A stretch of DNA of 48,731 nucleotides from Candidatus Microgenomates bacterium (GTDB lineage Bacteria; Patescibacteriota; Microgenomatia; UBA1406; GWC2-37-13): positions 1 to 48,731 of the forward strand of contig JAHFKS010000004.1 in the NCBI GenBank assembly GCA_023245215.1. The letters run 5' to 3'. The position numbers were made by a program, and so were the translations under genes. Shown here one piece after another: positions 15,431 through 23,735 of this stretch. The first letter of the stretch is position 1. Every line of letters starts with the position of its first letter. The notes beneath the pieces were generated by a model. That model searched no databases and was not told the origin of the DNA. It saw only the letters and a list, made by a program, of their open reading frames with translations.

Positions 15431-16187
15431 ACTTTACTCTCCATTTAATGTAAATGACGATAAACCTCAAAGATGAAAAAAGGGCAAAAACAAATCCGGG
15501 GAATCCGTCCATAAATCCTTTGTGACGGAAATACATCATCAAAAAAGTAATCTTCGGCTTCCAAATAACATAATTAAAAAATCCGAGTTCGGCATCATTA
15601 GGCATCCTCTCAACTTCAAGACTCGTGTAGCGGTCCCAGCGCAACAAATAGCGGGAAAAATCAGGATCGGCATAGTGAAGCAACGGATTTTTAAAGTAGC
15701 CGATTTCGTCACTGATTTCCACATTCTCATGGACGTCTTTGCAGGGAAACTTTGCTTTGCCGTTTTTATACAACCGGATAGTGTAGTCAGGGTACTGGCC
15801 GCCTTTTTCAAGGAATCTGGTCAAAAACCAATTCTTCCGTGGAAGCCAATAAGCAGAATAGGTCTCATTGGACTCATTTGCCTCATAAGTCTTATGTCTT
15901 ATCTCTTTTTTCAAATCAGCGCTCAATTCCTCATCGGCATCCAGCTGCAAAATCCAGTCCCCTTTTGCCGCTTCTATGGCTTTCTGCTTGTTTTTGTGGA
16001 ACATTTTGGGGTTATTGGTATTAATCACCCTGACTTTTTTGCCGTAGGACAAAGCTTTTTCAACTGTTTTATCGGTCGAGCCGCCGTCGACGATGACGAC
16101 TTCGTCGACGAGATCGTAAGCCGAATCCAAAGGGTAATGGATATTTTTCTCTTCGTTGAAAACCGCGAGACAAAGTGATAGTTTCAT
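15420..16187 (-). CDS. Family 2 glycosyltransferase, WaaE/KdtX-like
   Basis: This 255-aa enzyme has LSLCLAVFNEEKNI at the N-terminus, EVVIVDGGSTDKT with the nucleotide-binding Asp, and LQLDADEELS as the DxD metal site. This is the arrangement in WaaE-like glucosyltransferases that decorate lipid-linked glycans. RKNWFLTRFLEKGGQYPDYTIRLYK is the typical acceptor region of that group. The C-terminus ends in a hydrophobic segment (FVFALFSSLRFIVIYI) suggesting membrane attachment. ATG 16187 is chosen over the tracked 16250 because the shared -10 palindrome lies 6 nt upstream. It is divergent from peptide deformylase. Confidence 0.88.
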   Translation of the reverse strand: MKLSLCLAVFNEEKNIHYPLDSAYDLVDEVVIVDGGSTDKTVEKALSYGKKVRVINTNNPKMFHKNKQKAIEAAKGDWILQLDADEELSADLKKEIRHKTYEANESNETYSAYWLPRKNWFLTRFLEKGGQYPDYTIRLYKNGKAKFPCKDVHENVEISDEIGYFKNPLLHYADPDFSRYLLRWDRYTSLEVERMPNDAELGFFNYVIWKPKITFLMMYFRHKGFMDGFPGFVFALFSSLRFIVIYIKWRVKFRR

Positions 16188-16193
16188 AGCTTT

Positions 16194-16203
16194 ATTATAT
16201 AAT
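16194..16203. promoter_or_regulatory. Shared palindromic -10 (ATTATATAAT) for GT2 and def
   Basis: This perfect 10-bp palindrome holds TATAAT on the plus strand (16198-16203, 6 nt before def ATG 16210) and on the minus strand (16194-16199, 6 nt before GT2 ATG 16187). Only 22 bp separate the two start codons. Confidence 0.7.
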
Positions 16204-16209
16204 ATTTCC

Positions 16210-16752
16210 ATGTTAAAGATTGTCACCGTTCCTGATAAAATCCTTTCCACACCAACCCAACCGGTTAAAAAAATCGACGAGCCGGTAAAAAAATTAGTAT
16301 ATGAAATGGAAAAAACCCTTATTGCCCAAAAAGATCCTAAAGGAGTCGGTCTGGCGGCTAATCAAGTCGGCGTAGACCTGTCTTTATTCATAATAAAGGC
16401 CTCGGAAAAAACTAAGACAAAAATATTTATCAATCCTAAAATAATCAAACTTGTCAATCCTTTAACCAGAAAACCAGCCAAGAAAAAAAAGAGAAAGAAA
16501 CCAGTTAAATTGGAAGGCTGTCTTTCTATTCCACGTATCTGGGGCCCAGTCAAAAGGGCCAAAAAAATATATCTGGAATACCAGGGATTGGACGGCCCGC
16601 CCAAAAAAGAGTGGTTTCAAGGCTTTGAAGCGACAATCATCCAGCACGAAATAGATCATCTTAATGGAATTGTCTTTACGGTAAGGTCAGTGGAGCAAAA
16701 AGGCGCTCTTTACAAGGAAAAGGATGGCGAACTTAAACCTTTTGACATCTGA
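16210..16752 (+). CDS. def: Peptide deformylase with a Lys-rich insert
   Basis: This 180-aa metalloenzyme removes the formyl group from the N-terminal Met of new proteins. All three motifs are present: GVGLAANQVG (motif I), EGCLSIPR (motif II, metal-binding Cys) and QHEIDHLNG (motif III, metal-binding His pair and catalytic Glu). Just before motif II there is an unusual basic insert of about a dozen residues (RKPAKKKKRKKPVK), possibly for ribosome or RNA binding. The start is ATG 16210, not the tracked 16156, because the -10 palindrome is 6 nt upstream. Confidence 0.96.
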   Translation: MLKIVTVPDKILSTPTQPVKKIDEPVKKLVYEMEKTLIAQKDPKGVGLAANQVGVDLSLFIIKASEKTKTKIFINPKIIKLVNPLTRKPAKKKKRKKPVKLEGCLSIPRIWGPVKRAKKIYLEYQGLDGPPKKEWFQGFEATIIQHEIDHLNGIVFTVRSVEQKGALYKEKDGELKPFDI

Positions 16753-16772
16753 TTTCTGTTAGAATAATATTT

Positions 16773-17114
16773 ATGAAAAATGTTTTTATAACTTTAGTTC
16801 TTGTTCTTATTCTTGGCGCCGCTGTTTTTTTTATTTTTAAAAAAATCGCCCTCACTTCGCCGCAATCAACACCGAGCAACAACGAAGAAAGATCGGCTGA
16901 AGATATCAACTGGGATAATAAAGTAGACTACCTTGACGTTAATTTAGTCAAATCAGTTCTAGGCTGCAAAAAAACCGACCCATGCTGGAATAAGGTCATT
17001 GGGAAAACAGTCACAGGAGATAATCCTATTTATTCTTCTGATTCTGATTTAAACAAAGATGGAGTGATAGATGACAAAGACGTTAGTTTACTTGGGGAGC
17101 AGTCTTTACGTTAA
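16773..17114 (+). CDS. Small membrane-anchored dockerin-like protein
   Basis: This 113-aa protein has an N-terminal transmembrane anchor (residues 4-28), a short linker and two Ca-binding dockerin-type half-motifs: INWDNKVDYLDVNLVKSVLG and SDLNKDGVIDDKDVSLLG. The loop Asp/Asn spacing matches type I dockerin repeats. The segment between them carries two Cys. Dockerins bind cohesin domains, and cohesin-like proteins are encoded 1-5 kb downstream on the other strand. TAGAAT lies 7 nt before the ATG. Its end overlaps the convergent L28 gene by 32 nt. Confidence 0.8.
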   Translation: MKNVFITLVLVLILGAAVFFIFKKIALTSPQSTPSNNEERSAEDINWDNKVDYLDVNLVKSVLGCKKTDPCWNKVIGKTVTGDNPIYSSDSDLNKDGVIDDKDVSLLGEQSLR

Positions 17115-17358
17115 ATAATGTGACAAACGGTTTTTTTCCGTCTCTCATGTCTTTTCTGACCCTTTTTAAGCAGTTGGCGCAGAGTCTTATTCTCTTTTTT
17201 TTGCCGTTTTCCAGGATCGCCAAGCGGACAAAATTGACCTTAAAAATCCTGGCAGTTTTTGGAGCTCTTTTTTTCCAGCGTCCTCCGGCGACACCGCGGT
17301 GGTGGGTATGGGAACGGCCGTATAATACAGTTTTTCCGCAATGATAGCAGTTATTCAT
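17083..17358 (-). CDS. rpmB: 50S ribosomal protein L28 (zinc-ribbon form)
   Basis: This 91-aa protein has the L28 order: CYHCGKT at the N-terminus, SHTHHRGVAGGRWKKRAP in the centre, VRLAILENGKKKRIRLCANCLK and a basic end. Cys4, Cys7, Cys60 and Cys63 form a four-Cys zinc-binding set, the C+ version of L28. The start is ATG 17358 with TATCAT 9 nt upstream (part of palindrome ATGATATCAT, 17368-17377). The C-terminal 32 nt overlap the dockerin gene. Confidence 0.93.
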   Translation of the reverse strand: MNNCYHCGKTVLYGRSHTHHRGVAGGRWKKRAPKTARIFKVNFVRLAILENGKKKRIRLCANCLKRVRKDMRDGKKPFVTLFNVKTAPQVN

Positions 17359-17400
17359 AAGAGTTTTATGATATCATATTAAAGTTACAAAAACAATAAT

Positions 17401-18057
17401 ATGTTGTCATATTTGTTCAATAATCCTCTTCTTTTTATCATTTACATGGTTTCACTTCTGGCCGCCATTTCCATCCACGAATTTTCCCACGCATATGTGG
17501 CCGACTATCTTGGCGACCCGACGCCGAGGCTTCAGGGCAGGCTTAAACTCGATCCTAGAGTGCATATTGACGGAATAGGATTGCTGTTTTTACTGCTAAT
17601 AGGCTTCGGTTGGGGCAAGCCCGTGGAGTTTGACCCTTATAACCTGAAGAATCCTCAAAAAGACGCCGCTCTCATCTCAATAGCCGGTCCAGTGTCGAAT
17701 TTTATTTTGGCTATAATACTTTCTATACTATTAAGACTGTTGATATTATTTAAACTAAATATTTTACTGACTATAGGTATGTTTATTTTTCTACCGATGA
17801 TGCAGATGAACTTGGTTTTGGGAGTTTTTAACCTTTTGCCGATTCATCCTCTTGACGGATTTAAAATCGTCGGGGGAATATTGAACCAGGAAAAAGCCAA
17901 GGAATGGTATGGCCTGCAAAGATGGGGAATGTTATTTTTACTCGCCTTGATAATTCCAATCGGAGGTTCTTCCATGTTGGATGGCATATTAAGACCAGCA
18001 ATAGCATTCTTGTTTAAACTTCTTGTTCCTTTTAATCTATCAGGAGGAATTATTTAA
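17401..18057 (+). CDS. Site-2-protease-like M50 membrane metalloprotease
   Basis: This 218-aa polytopic protein has the zinc-binding HEFSH (His26, Glu27, His30) in its first helix region and the third ligand in NLLPIHPLDGFK (about residue 150). GDPTPRLQGRLKLDP is the conserved segment of the small FtsH-independent M50 family often called 'site-2 protease family'. Such enzymes cut membrane-embedded substrates, often anti-sigma factors or leftover signal peptides; the substrate here is unknown. It has no Shine-Dalgarno. The TATCAT of palindrome 17368-17377 could drive it with a 17-nt leader. Its stop overlaps the convergent gene by 4 nt. Confidence 0.9.
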   Translation: MLSYLFNNPLLFIIYMVSLLAAISIHEFSHAYVADYLGDPTPRLQGRLKLDPRVHIDGIGLLFLLLIGFGWGKPVEFDPYNLKNPQKDAALISIAGPVSNFILAIILSILLRLLILFKLNILLTIGMFIFLPMMQMNLVLGVFNLLPIHPLDGFKIVGGILNQEKAKEWYGLQRWGMLFLLALIIPIGGSSMLDGILRPAIAFLFKLLVPFNLSGGII

Positions 18058-18641
18058 GGAGTCGGAGTCAGTTTTTTTAGGCAGACAAAGTAATCTTGTG
18101 TGGAACAACCCTTACCCAGTTTATTTTTGATTGCCGTGCAGTCTGTCTCGTTACAGGAGGTATTGTCGGAAATCTGCAGCCTTTGCACCGGCGTAGGCTG
18201 AGTGGTGGTCACGGTTGCAGCTTGTGTCGGCGTCACCGTGGGTACGACTACTGATTTTTCTACTCCTTTAGTCGTAAATGTCCAAGGAACGCCGCCGTTG
18301 TCATACTTTTTATCGCCTACCCGTACGTCAAAATAATAAGTCGTGGAAGGCGAAAGGAGCGTCAAATCAAGAGAATGTGATTTTCCCTTGGTTGCTTCCG
18401 GGGCAAAAAAATTCAAAGCAGTCGGGCTGGTTCCGTATTCGACAACTGCTTGGGTCTCAACCCCGGTCGCCCAAGACAACTTGGCGGAATTTTTTTCAAT
18501 CGTGGAAACAACAACGTCCTGCGGTTCAAGATCAGCTGCCCTGGTGCCGAAAATTCTAAATGCGAAAAAGGCCAAAAGAAGAAAAACAACTACGCCAATT
18601 GTTATTGCAGCAATTTTTGTTACTTTAGGATTATTAAACAT
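18054..18641 (-). CDS. Membrane-anchored fibronectin-III-like surface protein
   Basis: This 195-aa protein has a short N-terminal cytoplasmic stretch, one transmembrane helix (about 9-32), a fibronectin-III-like domain (about 38-130, including AKLSWATGVETQAVVEYGTSP and TTYYFDVRVGDKKY), a Thr/Pro-rich linker and a Cys-containing end (SCNETDC, GCSTQDYFVC). It resembles the N-terminal domain of purple acid phosphatases used here as a surface module. It is the last gene of the cohesin/dockerin operon, starting in a TAATG overlap with the gene before it. It has no catalytic residues that I can see. Confidence 0.78.
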   Translation of the reverse strand: MFNNPKVTKIAAITIGVVVFLLLAFFAFRIFGTRAADLEPQDVVVSTIEKNSAKLSWATGVETQAVVEYGTSPTALNFFAPEATKGKSHSLDLTLLSPSTTYYFDVRVGDKKYDNGGVPWTFTTKGVEKSVVVPTVTPTQAATVTTTQPTPVQRLQISDNTSCNETDCTAIKNKLGKGCSTQDYFVCLKKLTPTP

Positions 18642-19273
18642 TAGAGTACGAATCTTAAAATACTGCCCATTAATAATAATATCATCCCCGGTACAGCAAA
18701 TTTTACCACATTGTCAAAAACGCCGCTTACAGGCAATGTTCCCGATGTAGGTGCCGGTGTCGCTGTCGCACCAGATGAGCTTCCCGCTCCTATGGTTACG
18801 GTACTGCTGCCATTTTGGCTACAGTTTAAAACGTTGGTGGCATTGATGTCATTTTTGACTACTTTGGATGAATTGCAGTCAAAAGACAATGTAACAGTGG
18901 CTTCTTTTAGAGCTTGGAATGTAATTGTGGCTAAGGTTCCTGAAGTCGAGATTGACGAAGCAGCATCGTTGACCAAACCGGCGATATAGACTTTTCCGCT
19001 CGTTGAAATGTCATTGGTGACTGTCGGGAAAAGGCTGCCGGCGGTTACTGTCGTCGGCTTGAGGGCTGTTGCATCGTAAGTGATATAGACATCTGTCGAA
19101 CTGACGTTATCGGGTGACGGATCCACCGTTACGGCAATCTGGAATGTGCCCCCGTTGCTGACTGAAACCGTTCCTTTGTCAAACTTCAAAGACGCTGCCC
19201 AGGACAGTTTAAAATATGGGCCGACAAAGAAAAAAATCATCAGCATCGATATTAATATAGATATTTTTTTCAT
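18641..19273 (-). CDS. Secreted cohesin-like protein with LPxxG-type tail
   Basis: This 210-aa protein has a signal peptide (ending LSWAA), one cohesin-like beta-sandwich (about 28-160: GGTFQIAVTVDP, DVYITYDATALKP, GTLATITFQAL), a Ser/Ala/Pro linker and a C-terminal LPVSG motif followed by a hydrophobic helix. Cohesins bind dockerins, and dockerin proteins are encoded in the same operon. The LPxxG-helix end suggests sortase-like or membrane anchoring. ATG 19273 is preferred to 19288 because GAGG lies 8-9 nt upstream; both overlap or abut the previous stop. Confidence 0.78.
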   Translation of the reverse strand: MKKISILISMLMIFFFVGPYFKLSWAASLKFDKGTVSVSNGGTFQIAVTVDPSPDNVSSTDVYITYDATALKPTTVTAGSLFPTVTNDISTSGKVYIAGLVNDAASSISTSGTLATITFQALKEATVTLSFDCNSSKVVKNDINATNVLNCSQNGSSTVTIGAGSSSGATATPAPTSGTLPVSGVFDNVVKFAVPGMILLLMGSILRFVL

Positions 19274-19284
19274 AAATATATTCC

Positions 19285-19872
19285 TCATTTCACGGTTACG
19301 CTAACTTCACTAACTTTAGGATAGATTACTTCGGTTTTTTCGTTGACAAACTTGCTGGTTTCTTTGTCAGACGTAGACAAGACCCCGAAAGTAAAGTCTC
19401 CGGATTTTTTTGGCTTAAAGGTCAATTTAATGACTGGTTTACCCGCAAAAACCGACTCGGTCGAGTCTTGACTCGTTTTGACAACTGTCAAAGTCAAGTG
19501 ATTAGATTTCGTAAAAGAATAGACCTGAAAAGCCGGATCAAGAGAAACGGCGCTGACAAAATCTACAGACAAAGGATTATAGCCTACCAAAACATCAAAA
19601 GCCGTGACATTTTCCTTATCAGAATCAGCCAGAAGATTTAATAAAACCTGCTCTCCGCTTTTTTCCAATACAAGCTTCATCTCTCCCCTTTTTGGCGCTG
19701 CCGTCGGAACCACCATCTGTCCTTGCTGGATAGTTGATGTTGTTGCCGGAGCTTCCTGCTTTATTGACGGCCTGTTGCTCACCAATAAAAATATGCCTGT
19801 ACCGATAAAAACGGCAAAAAAACCTACCAACAGGTAGACAAAGATTTTATTATTTGTTTGAGGATTTTCCAT
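19285..19872 (-). CDS. Membrane-anchored cohesin-like protein
   Basis: This 195-aa protein has one N-terminal transmembrane helix (about 10-32) and a linker, then a cohesin-like domain (about 62-195) with KLVLEKSGEQVLLNLLADS, FDVLVGYNPLSVDFVSA and KPVIKLTFKPKKSGDFTF. The strand order and the VLVGYNP pattern match the cohesin/carbohydrate-binding fold, but similarity is weak. It lies between the 655-aa cohesin-dockerin protein (1-nt gap) and the LPxxG cohesin (4-nt overlap), so all are co-translated. It probably anchors partner proteins at the cell membrane. Confidence 0.7.
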   Translation of the reverse strand: MENPQTNNKIFVYLLVGFFAVFIGTGIFLLVSNRPSIKQEAPATTSTIQQGQMVVPTAAPKRGEMKLVLEKSGEQVLLNLLADSDKENVTAFDVLVGYNPLSVDFVSAVSLDPAFQVYSFTKSNHLTLTVVKTSQDSTESVFAGKPVIKLTFKPKKSGDFTFGVLSTSDKETSKFVNEKTEVIYPKVSEVSVTVK

Positions 19873-19873
19873 A

Positions 19874-21841
19874 TTATTGTTCGTCTGTCCTGGCGGCCAA
19901 AGCTGCCAAAATTAACGAGAAATCTTGGGTATCGACTACTCCGTCGCGGTTTAGGTCGGCTTTCGCCAAAATTGCGGCGTCTTTTTTACCGAGGTTGTTT
20001 TTTACCAGGCCGAAGTCAACTGAATCAACCAATCCGTTTTGGTCAAGGTCGCCGACCAGTAAAGTTACTTTGGTAAAATCTAAACTGTTTTCTCCAACAG
20101 CTAGGGTTATATTTCCATCGCTGCAGCTGTACCTTCCGCCTGCTGTTTCCGACGGCGCGCTGTCGCAGATTTTTTTCTGGAGGTGTTGAGGACCCTTGAC
20201 ATAGACCAGCCATTTTCCGGAAACGTCAGTAATATTAAAGCCTACCTGACCTGTCCAAACGCCATCGGCGTCGGCGGCAAATGTTCCCTGGGAATCAACT
20301 GTATTGGTGGTGCCTTCTTTTTTCAATTTCACTTTTACAATCATAGAATTCTGGCTGTCGGCTGGTTTTTTTCCGATGCCTTGGAATTTAAGCTTCATAT
20401 TTAATTTAACATTACCTGTTACCGTACCCGTCATGGTGATAATTGTTGGTGTAAGGCTATTTGTTGGGTTCACTACCGCAGCACAAGCTAGATTAAAGTT
20501 GTCGAGTTTAGCCGTCACTTGAGGATAGTCTGATTCAAAAGAACCCGCTGAAATCGACAATTTGACCGGAACGCTGGCAACATTATTAAAAGCCTTGAGG
20601 AGTTTATATCCTTGTCCGTCGCTAATATCATAAAAAACGCTTGCGACTGTACCGGCTCTTTGTATTTTTACTTTTACCAGTGAATTGGCAGACAAACCAA
20701 GGTTAGCCGTAGCCTGATCAACAGGATTTCCTGTTCCTAATGTATTAGTAGCTAATAAAGAGCCGCTCCCTACTTTACGCATTACACTAATAATATTATT
20801 AGTCGCGCTTGGCTCGACCGGCGCCATACTAAAAACCATATTCGCGCTCGAACTACTGATAGTTGAAACTAAGGATTTTAATAATACTTCAGCAGAAAAA
20901 TCACCATTGCTCGAATTTTTTGTCACCAGATAATAAGTCTTTGCCTGTCCTTGGACACCATTGACTGCAATAGTAGCTTCACCGCTAGCGACTGTAACAC
21001 CTCCGGTAACGGTACCACTTCCAGTACTGGTTACATCCCAATTATTTTGATTTAAACCTGAATTGATTTTATCTGTCCCGCCAACTACACATATTCCCGA
21101 GGCATCTGCTCCAGAAGAATGAGTCGTGCCATCAGCATACTGGCAGACAAATCCTGTCGGACAAATCAAACCCTGAATACCGCCGCACTGTGCGGCTGCA
21201 CCAGGTTGAACAGCGGGTTGAATGGCTGTTGTGGAAAAATCGTCGCTGAAACTTGTGCAAGCAGCTGCTGCTGACCCGCCATTTATTTTTAAGTCAGGAA
21301 CTGCTGTAATAAAACTTGTTGAAAGCGTACCATCTGGCGCCTGAGTGTAAAAAGCAGCATTATCTCCAAATACCGTCGTTCCTGTTGCCGAAACTGCTGT
21401 AAAAACCAAGCGGACAAGGTCTATTGTCGAAGATGAACTGGTAATCAAAGGCGAGCTGTTCTGAATTTCTCCTTGGAGATTGATTACGCCTGTCTGATTT
21501 ACCTGCGCCAAGGTGCCGCTCGAATCACCAAGGTCAGTGCTATAAACACCGATTTTGTAGTCAACATACTTTGCCTGCAAAACGGTTTTATCAAATTTAA
21601 GCCTTAATGAATAGCCGCGAAGCGAAACATCAAGAGAAGGCTTCATTCTGACAAAAACGGTGAAATCCTGGCCGGCTGCAGCCGTCACTGGAGAAGGATC
21701 ATAAGAAACTTCAATAGTTTCCCCACCTGCTTTGGATTTTTGGGCGGTTTTTCCTGTCAAAAAGAGATAGTTAAGTGCCCAAAAAACAGCAACAACAGTT
21801 ACTAAAAAAATTATTGCTATTTTAAAAATATCTTTTTTCAT
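19874..21841 (-). CDS. Large secreted protein with cohesin-like and dockerin domains
   Basis: This 655-aa protein has an N-terminal membrane anchor (6-28), a cohesin-like domain (about 43-185: EVSYDPSPVTAAAGQDFTVF, YSLRLKFDKTVL), a Cys-rich knot (CGGIQGLICPTGFVCQ), a concanavalin-like sugar-binding-type domain (about 265-450), a beta domain and a C-terminal dockerin (about 595-655) with GDLDQNGLVDSVDFGLV and ADLNRDGVVDTQDFSLI. Cohesin and dockerin on one chain would allow end-to-end chaining. It sits centrally in the surface operon, 3 nt after the Hint gene. The domain limits are estimates. Confidence 0.78.
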   Translation of the reverse strand: MKKDIFKIAIIFLVTVVAVFWALNYLFLTGKTAQKSKAGGETIEVSYDPSPVTAAAGQDFTVFVRMKPSLDVSLRGYSLRLKFDKTVLQAKYVDYKIGVYSTDLGDSSGTLAQVNQTGVINLQGEIQNSSPLITSSSSTIDLVRLVFTAVSATGTTVFGDNAAFYTQAPDGTLSTSFITAVPDLKINGGSAAAACTSFSDDFSTTAIQPAVQPGAAAQCGGIQGLICPTGFVCQYADGTTHSSGADASGICVVGGTDKINSGLNQNNWDVTSTGSGTVTGGVTVASGEATIAVNGVQGQAKTYYLVTKNSSNGDFSAEVLLKSLVSTISSSSANMVFSMAPVEPSATNNIISVMRKVGSGSLLATNTLGTGNPVDQATANLGLSANSLVKVKIQRAGTVASVFYDISDGQGYKLLKAFNNVASVPVKLSISAGSFESDYPQVTAKLDNFNLACAAVVNPTNSLTPTIITMTGTVTGNVKLNMKLKFQGIGKKPADSQNSMIVKVKLKKEGTTNTVDSQGTFAADADGVWTGQVGFNITDVSGKWLVYVKGPQHLQKKICDSAPSETAGGRYSCSDGNITLAVGENSLDFTKVTLLVGDLDQNGLVDSVDFGLVKNNLGKKDAAILAKADLNRDGVVDTQDFSLILAALAARTDEQ

Positions 21842-21844
21842 ATT

Positions 21845-23406
21845 TTATGGTTTGAGAGTTTTAATCAATATCGCTCTGTCTATGCTACTGATAAAACCGT
21901 CTCCGTTAAGGTCAATATTTACCGATGGCGGCAATTTTGCGCCAAAAATGGCGGCAACATAGTAGAAATAGTCGAGTATATTAACTTTGCCGTCACCGTT
22001 GGCATCGCCTTTTGTCCTTAGATAATTGCGACACCATTGAGTTTTATTAGTCGTTGTCGGAACGCTTGAAAAAATATTGCTTCCCAAGCTGCATTTTATG
22101 GGTGAATTATAAACAACTCCTGTTGGATATTTGTCAAAAAAACAAGCCGTGGCGCAGGTATCACCGGTTGCGCAGACGCAGGCCGGGTTTGGAGTCGGCG
22201 TCGGATCTATCGTGTTGACATTAAAATTAACCGTGCATTTATCATCTTGTTTCGAGACTTTAGCCGCGGTATCCGTGAAATATACTTCAACCCGGACTCT
22301 TTTTGGCTTGGGCATGTAATTTGTCCAGTTTAAGTCATTCTTATTTAATATTTCAAAAGGAATCGGTAGAACATCATTATCAGTTGTTATCGTATAAGGA
22401 TCGATTAATTCATACGGGACATTGGCCGTAAACCAAATTGGTTTAGGTTTTTGCTGGGCGTCTAAATTGTCAAGGTTAAATAATTTATAGGAAAATTTGG
22501 CAATATCTTTAGTATTAGCTGTTGCCGACAAAGTCAAGGTACCTCCTGTATCAAGAAGAGTGTTTGATACTGTCAATGCTTTGCAATAATTTTCTCCACC
22601 CGGTGTTGTTGTTTGTGTTGTCGTTGTGACTTCAGTAGTGGTCGTAGTAGCTGTGGTAGTAACCGTCGTTCCTCCACCCCCACCTGCGTCGTCCCCGCCT
22701 CCACTCTTAACTCTACCTCCACAATCGCCATCGCAAGTTACATATTTACCGCCTGCCTCATTATACTCAGTACCGGCATTAGCATTTCCTACAGTTGTGA
22801 CAGCACCATGACTGCCTGCAGGAGCACCCGCAGCGACAGGTCCTTCGTAAATAGTATTTTTTTTGTTATGAGCTAAATAGGAATCGGCAAAAAAATTATT
22901 ATTTTTTGAAACTTCTTTTAAGTTATATGTTTGAACTCGCCCCGGTTTATATTCCATTGAAACAATCTCCACATATTCTCCTTTATCGTTAAAAACTGTG
23001 TCCCCAATCATTAATCTTCCTACTTTAAATCCTGGCATTTCTTGAATAGTACTTTGAGGATCAACTGCTTTCCAACCTTCTTTTGTATATAAAGGGTGTT
23101 CTCTTGTTAAACTCAAAGTAGAACCGTCAATAAATCTCAATATATACAAATGATCTCTTATTGGAGAATCTAATTGTAAAACAGTTTCCGCAGTCATTTT
23201 TTTTCCGTCATAACCAATTACTTTATCACCAACTTTAACTTCCTCAATATTTTTTTGCGATCTGTCAGACATGAGGATTTTGGTTCCGGCAGGAAAACAG
23301 GTCCAACCATGTGAACCATCATTGTTATGCCAGGCAAAAACAGAAGGAGAAAATTTTATTAGAAAAATTAAAAAAATACAGTAATTATTAAAAATATTTT
23401 CTTCAT
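21845..23406 (-). CDS. Secreted Hint-domain dockerin protein, frameshifted in its signal peptide
   Basis: The tracked ORF starts at 23272, but the frame upstream reads SPSVFAWHNNDG...CFPAGTKIL, a classic Hint N-terminus behind a signal peptide. ATG 23406 overlaps the upstream stop (ATGA) and gives MKKIFLIITVFF, then hits a stop. One extra T in the T7 run (23370-23376) would join both into a perfect signal peptide and a 520-aa protein. Hint ends with LAHNK, so it keeps Cys1 and the terminal His-Asn but has Lys instead of Cys, Ser or Thr after it. A Gly/Thr-rich linker, beta domains and a C-terminal dockerin (GDANGDGKVNILDYFYYV, IDLNGDGFISSIDRAIL) follow. Confidence 0.8.
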
Positions 23407-23699
23407 ATCACTTTTAAAAGTCTAAACATTAAAAAACTGACAAAATAAAATAAAACGACTTGGAAAACCGGTAAATAAAGAGACAAAAATATCGTCAAAA
23501 TGGCCAGAATGAAAAAGGCTTCGTTGTGAATTGAAGGAAGAAGGCCTTTTGTCATCAGCATCAATATAACTAATGTCAAAAGAGCCCGCTTGTCAAACCA
23601 CCACAAAGGCCAGCCGAAATACCAAGCCAAACCCAAAAGAATGGCGGCCAAAACTAAAAAGATTTCTTTAGTATCTAAATAAAACGGTCCGATATACAT
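23403..23699 (-). CDS. Small polytopic membrane protein
   Basis: This 98-aa, highly hydrophobic protein has three to four predicted transmembrane helices (IFLVLAAILLGLAWYF, LLTLVILMLMTKGLL, AFFILAILTIFLSLY and a last one). It has no catalytic motif and no family that I recognise. It is the first gene of the cohesin/dockerin operon; its TGA overlaps the ATG of the Hint gene by 4 nt. TAATAT lies about 6 nt before its start. Its position suggests a role in export or assembly of the surface proteins, but that is inference. Confidence 0.72.
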   Translation of the reverse strand: MYIGPFYLDTKEIFLVLAAILLGLAWYFGWPLWWFDKRALLTLVILMLMTKGLLPSIHNEAFFILAILTIFLSLYLPVFQVVLFYFVSFLMFRLLKVI

Positions 23700-23735
23700 A
23701 AATTAATATTAAAAATTTATAATCAATAAGTCAAC

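Noticed and set aside
15522-16178. 218-aa plus-strand ORF
   Set aside because: It is the shadow of the WaaE-like GT2 gene, which has clear motifs on the minus strand.
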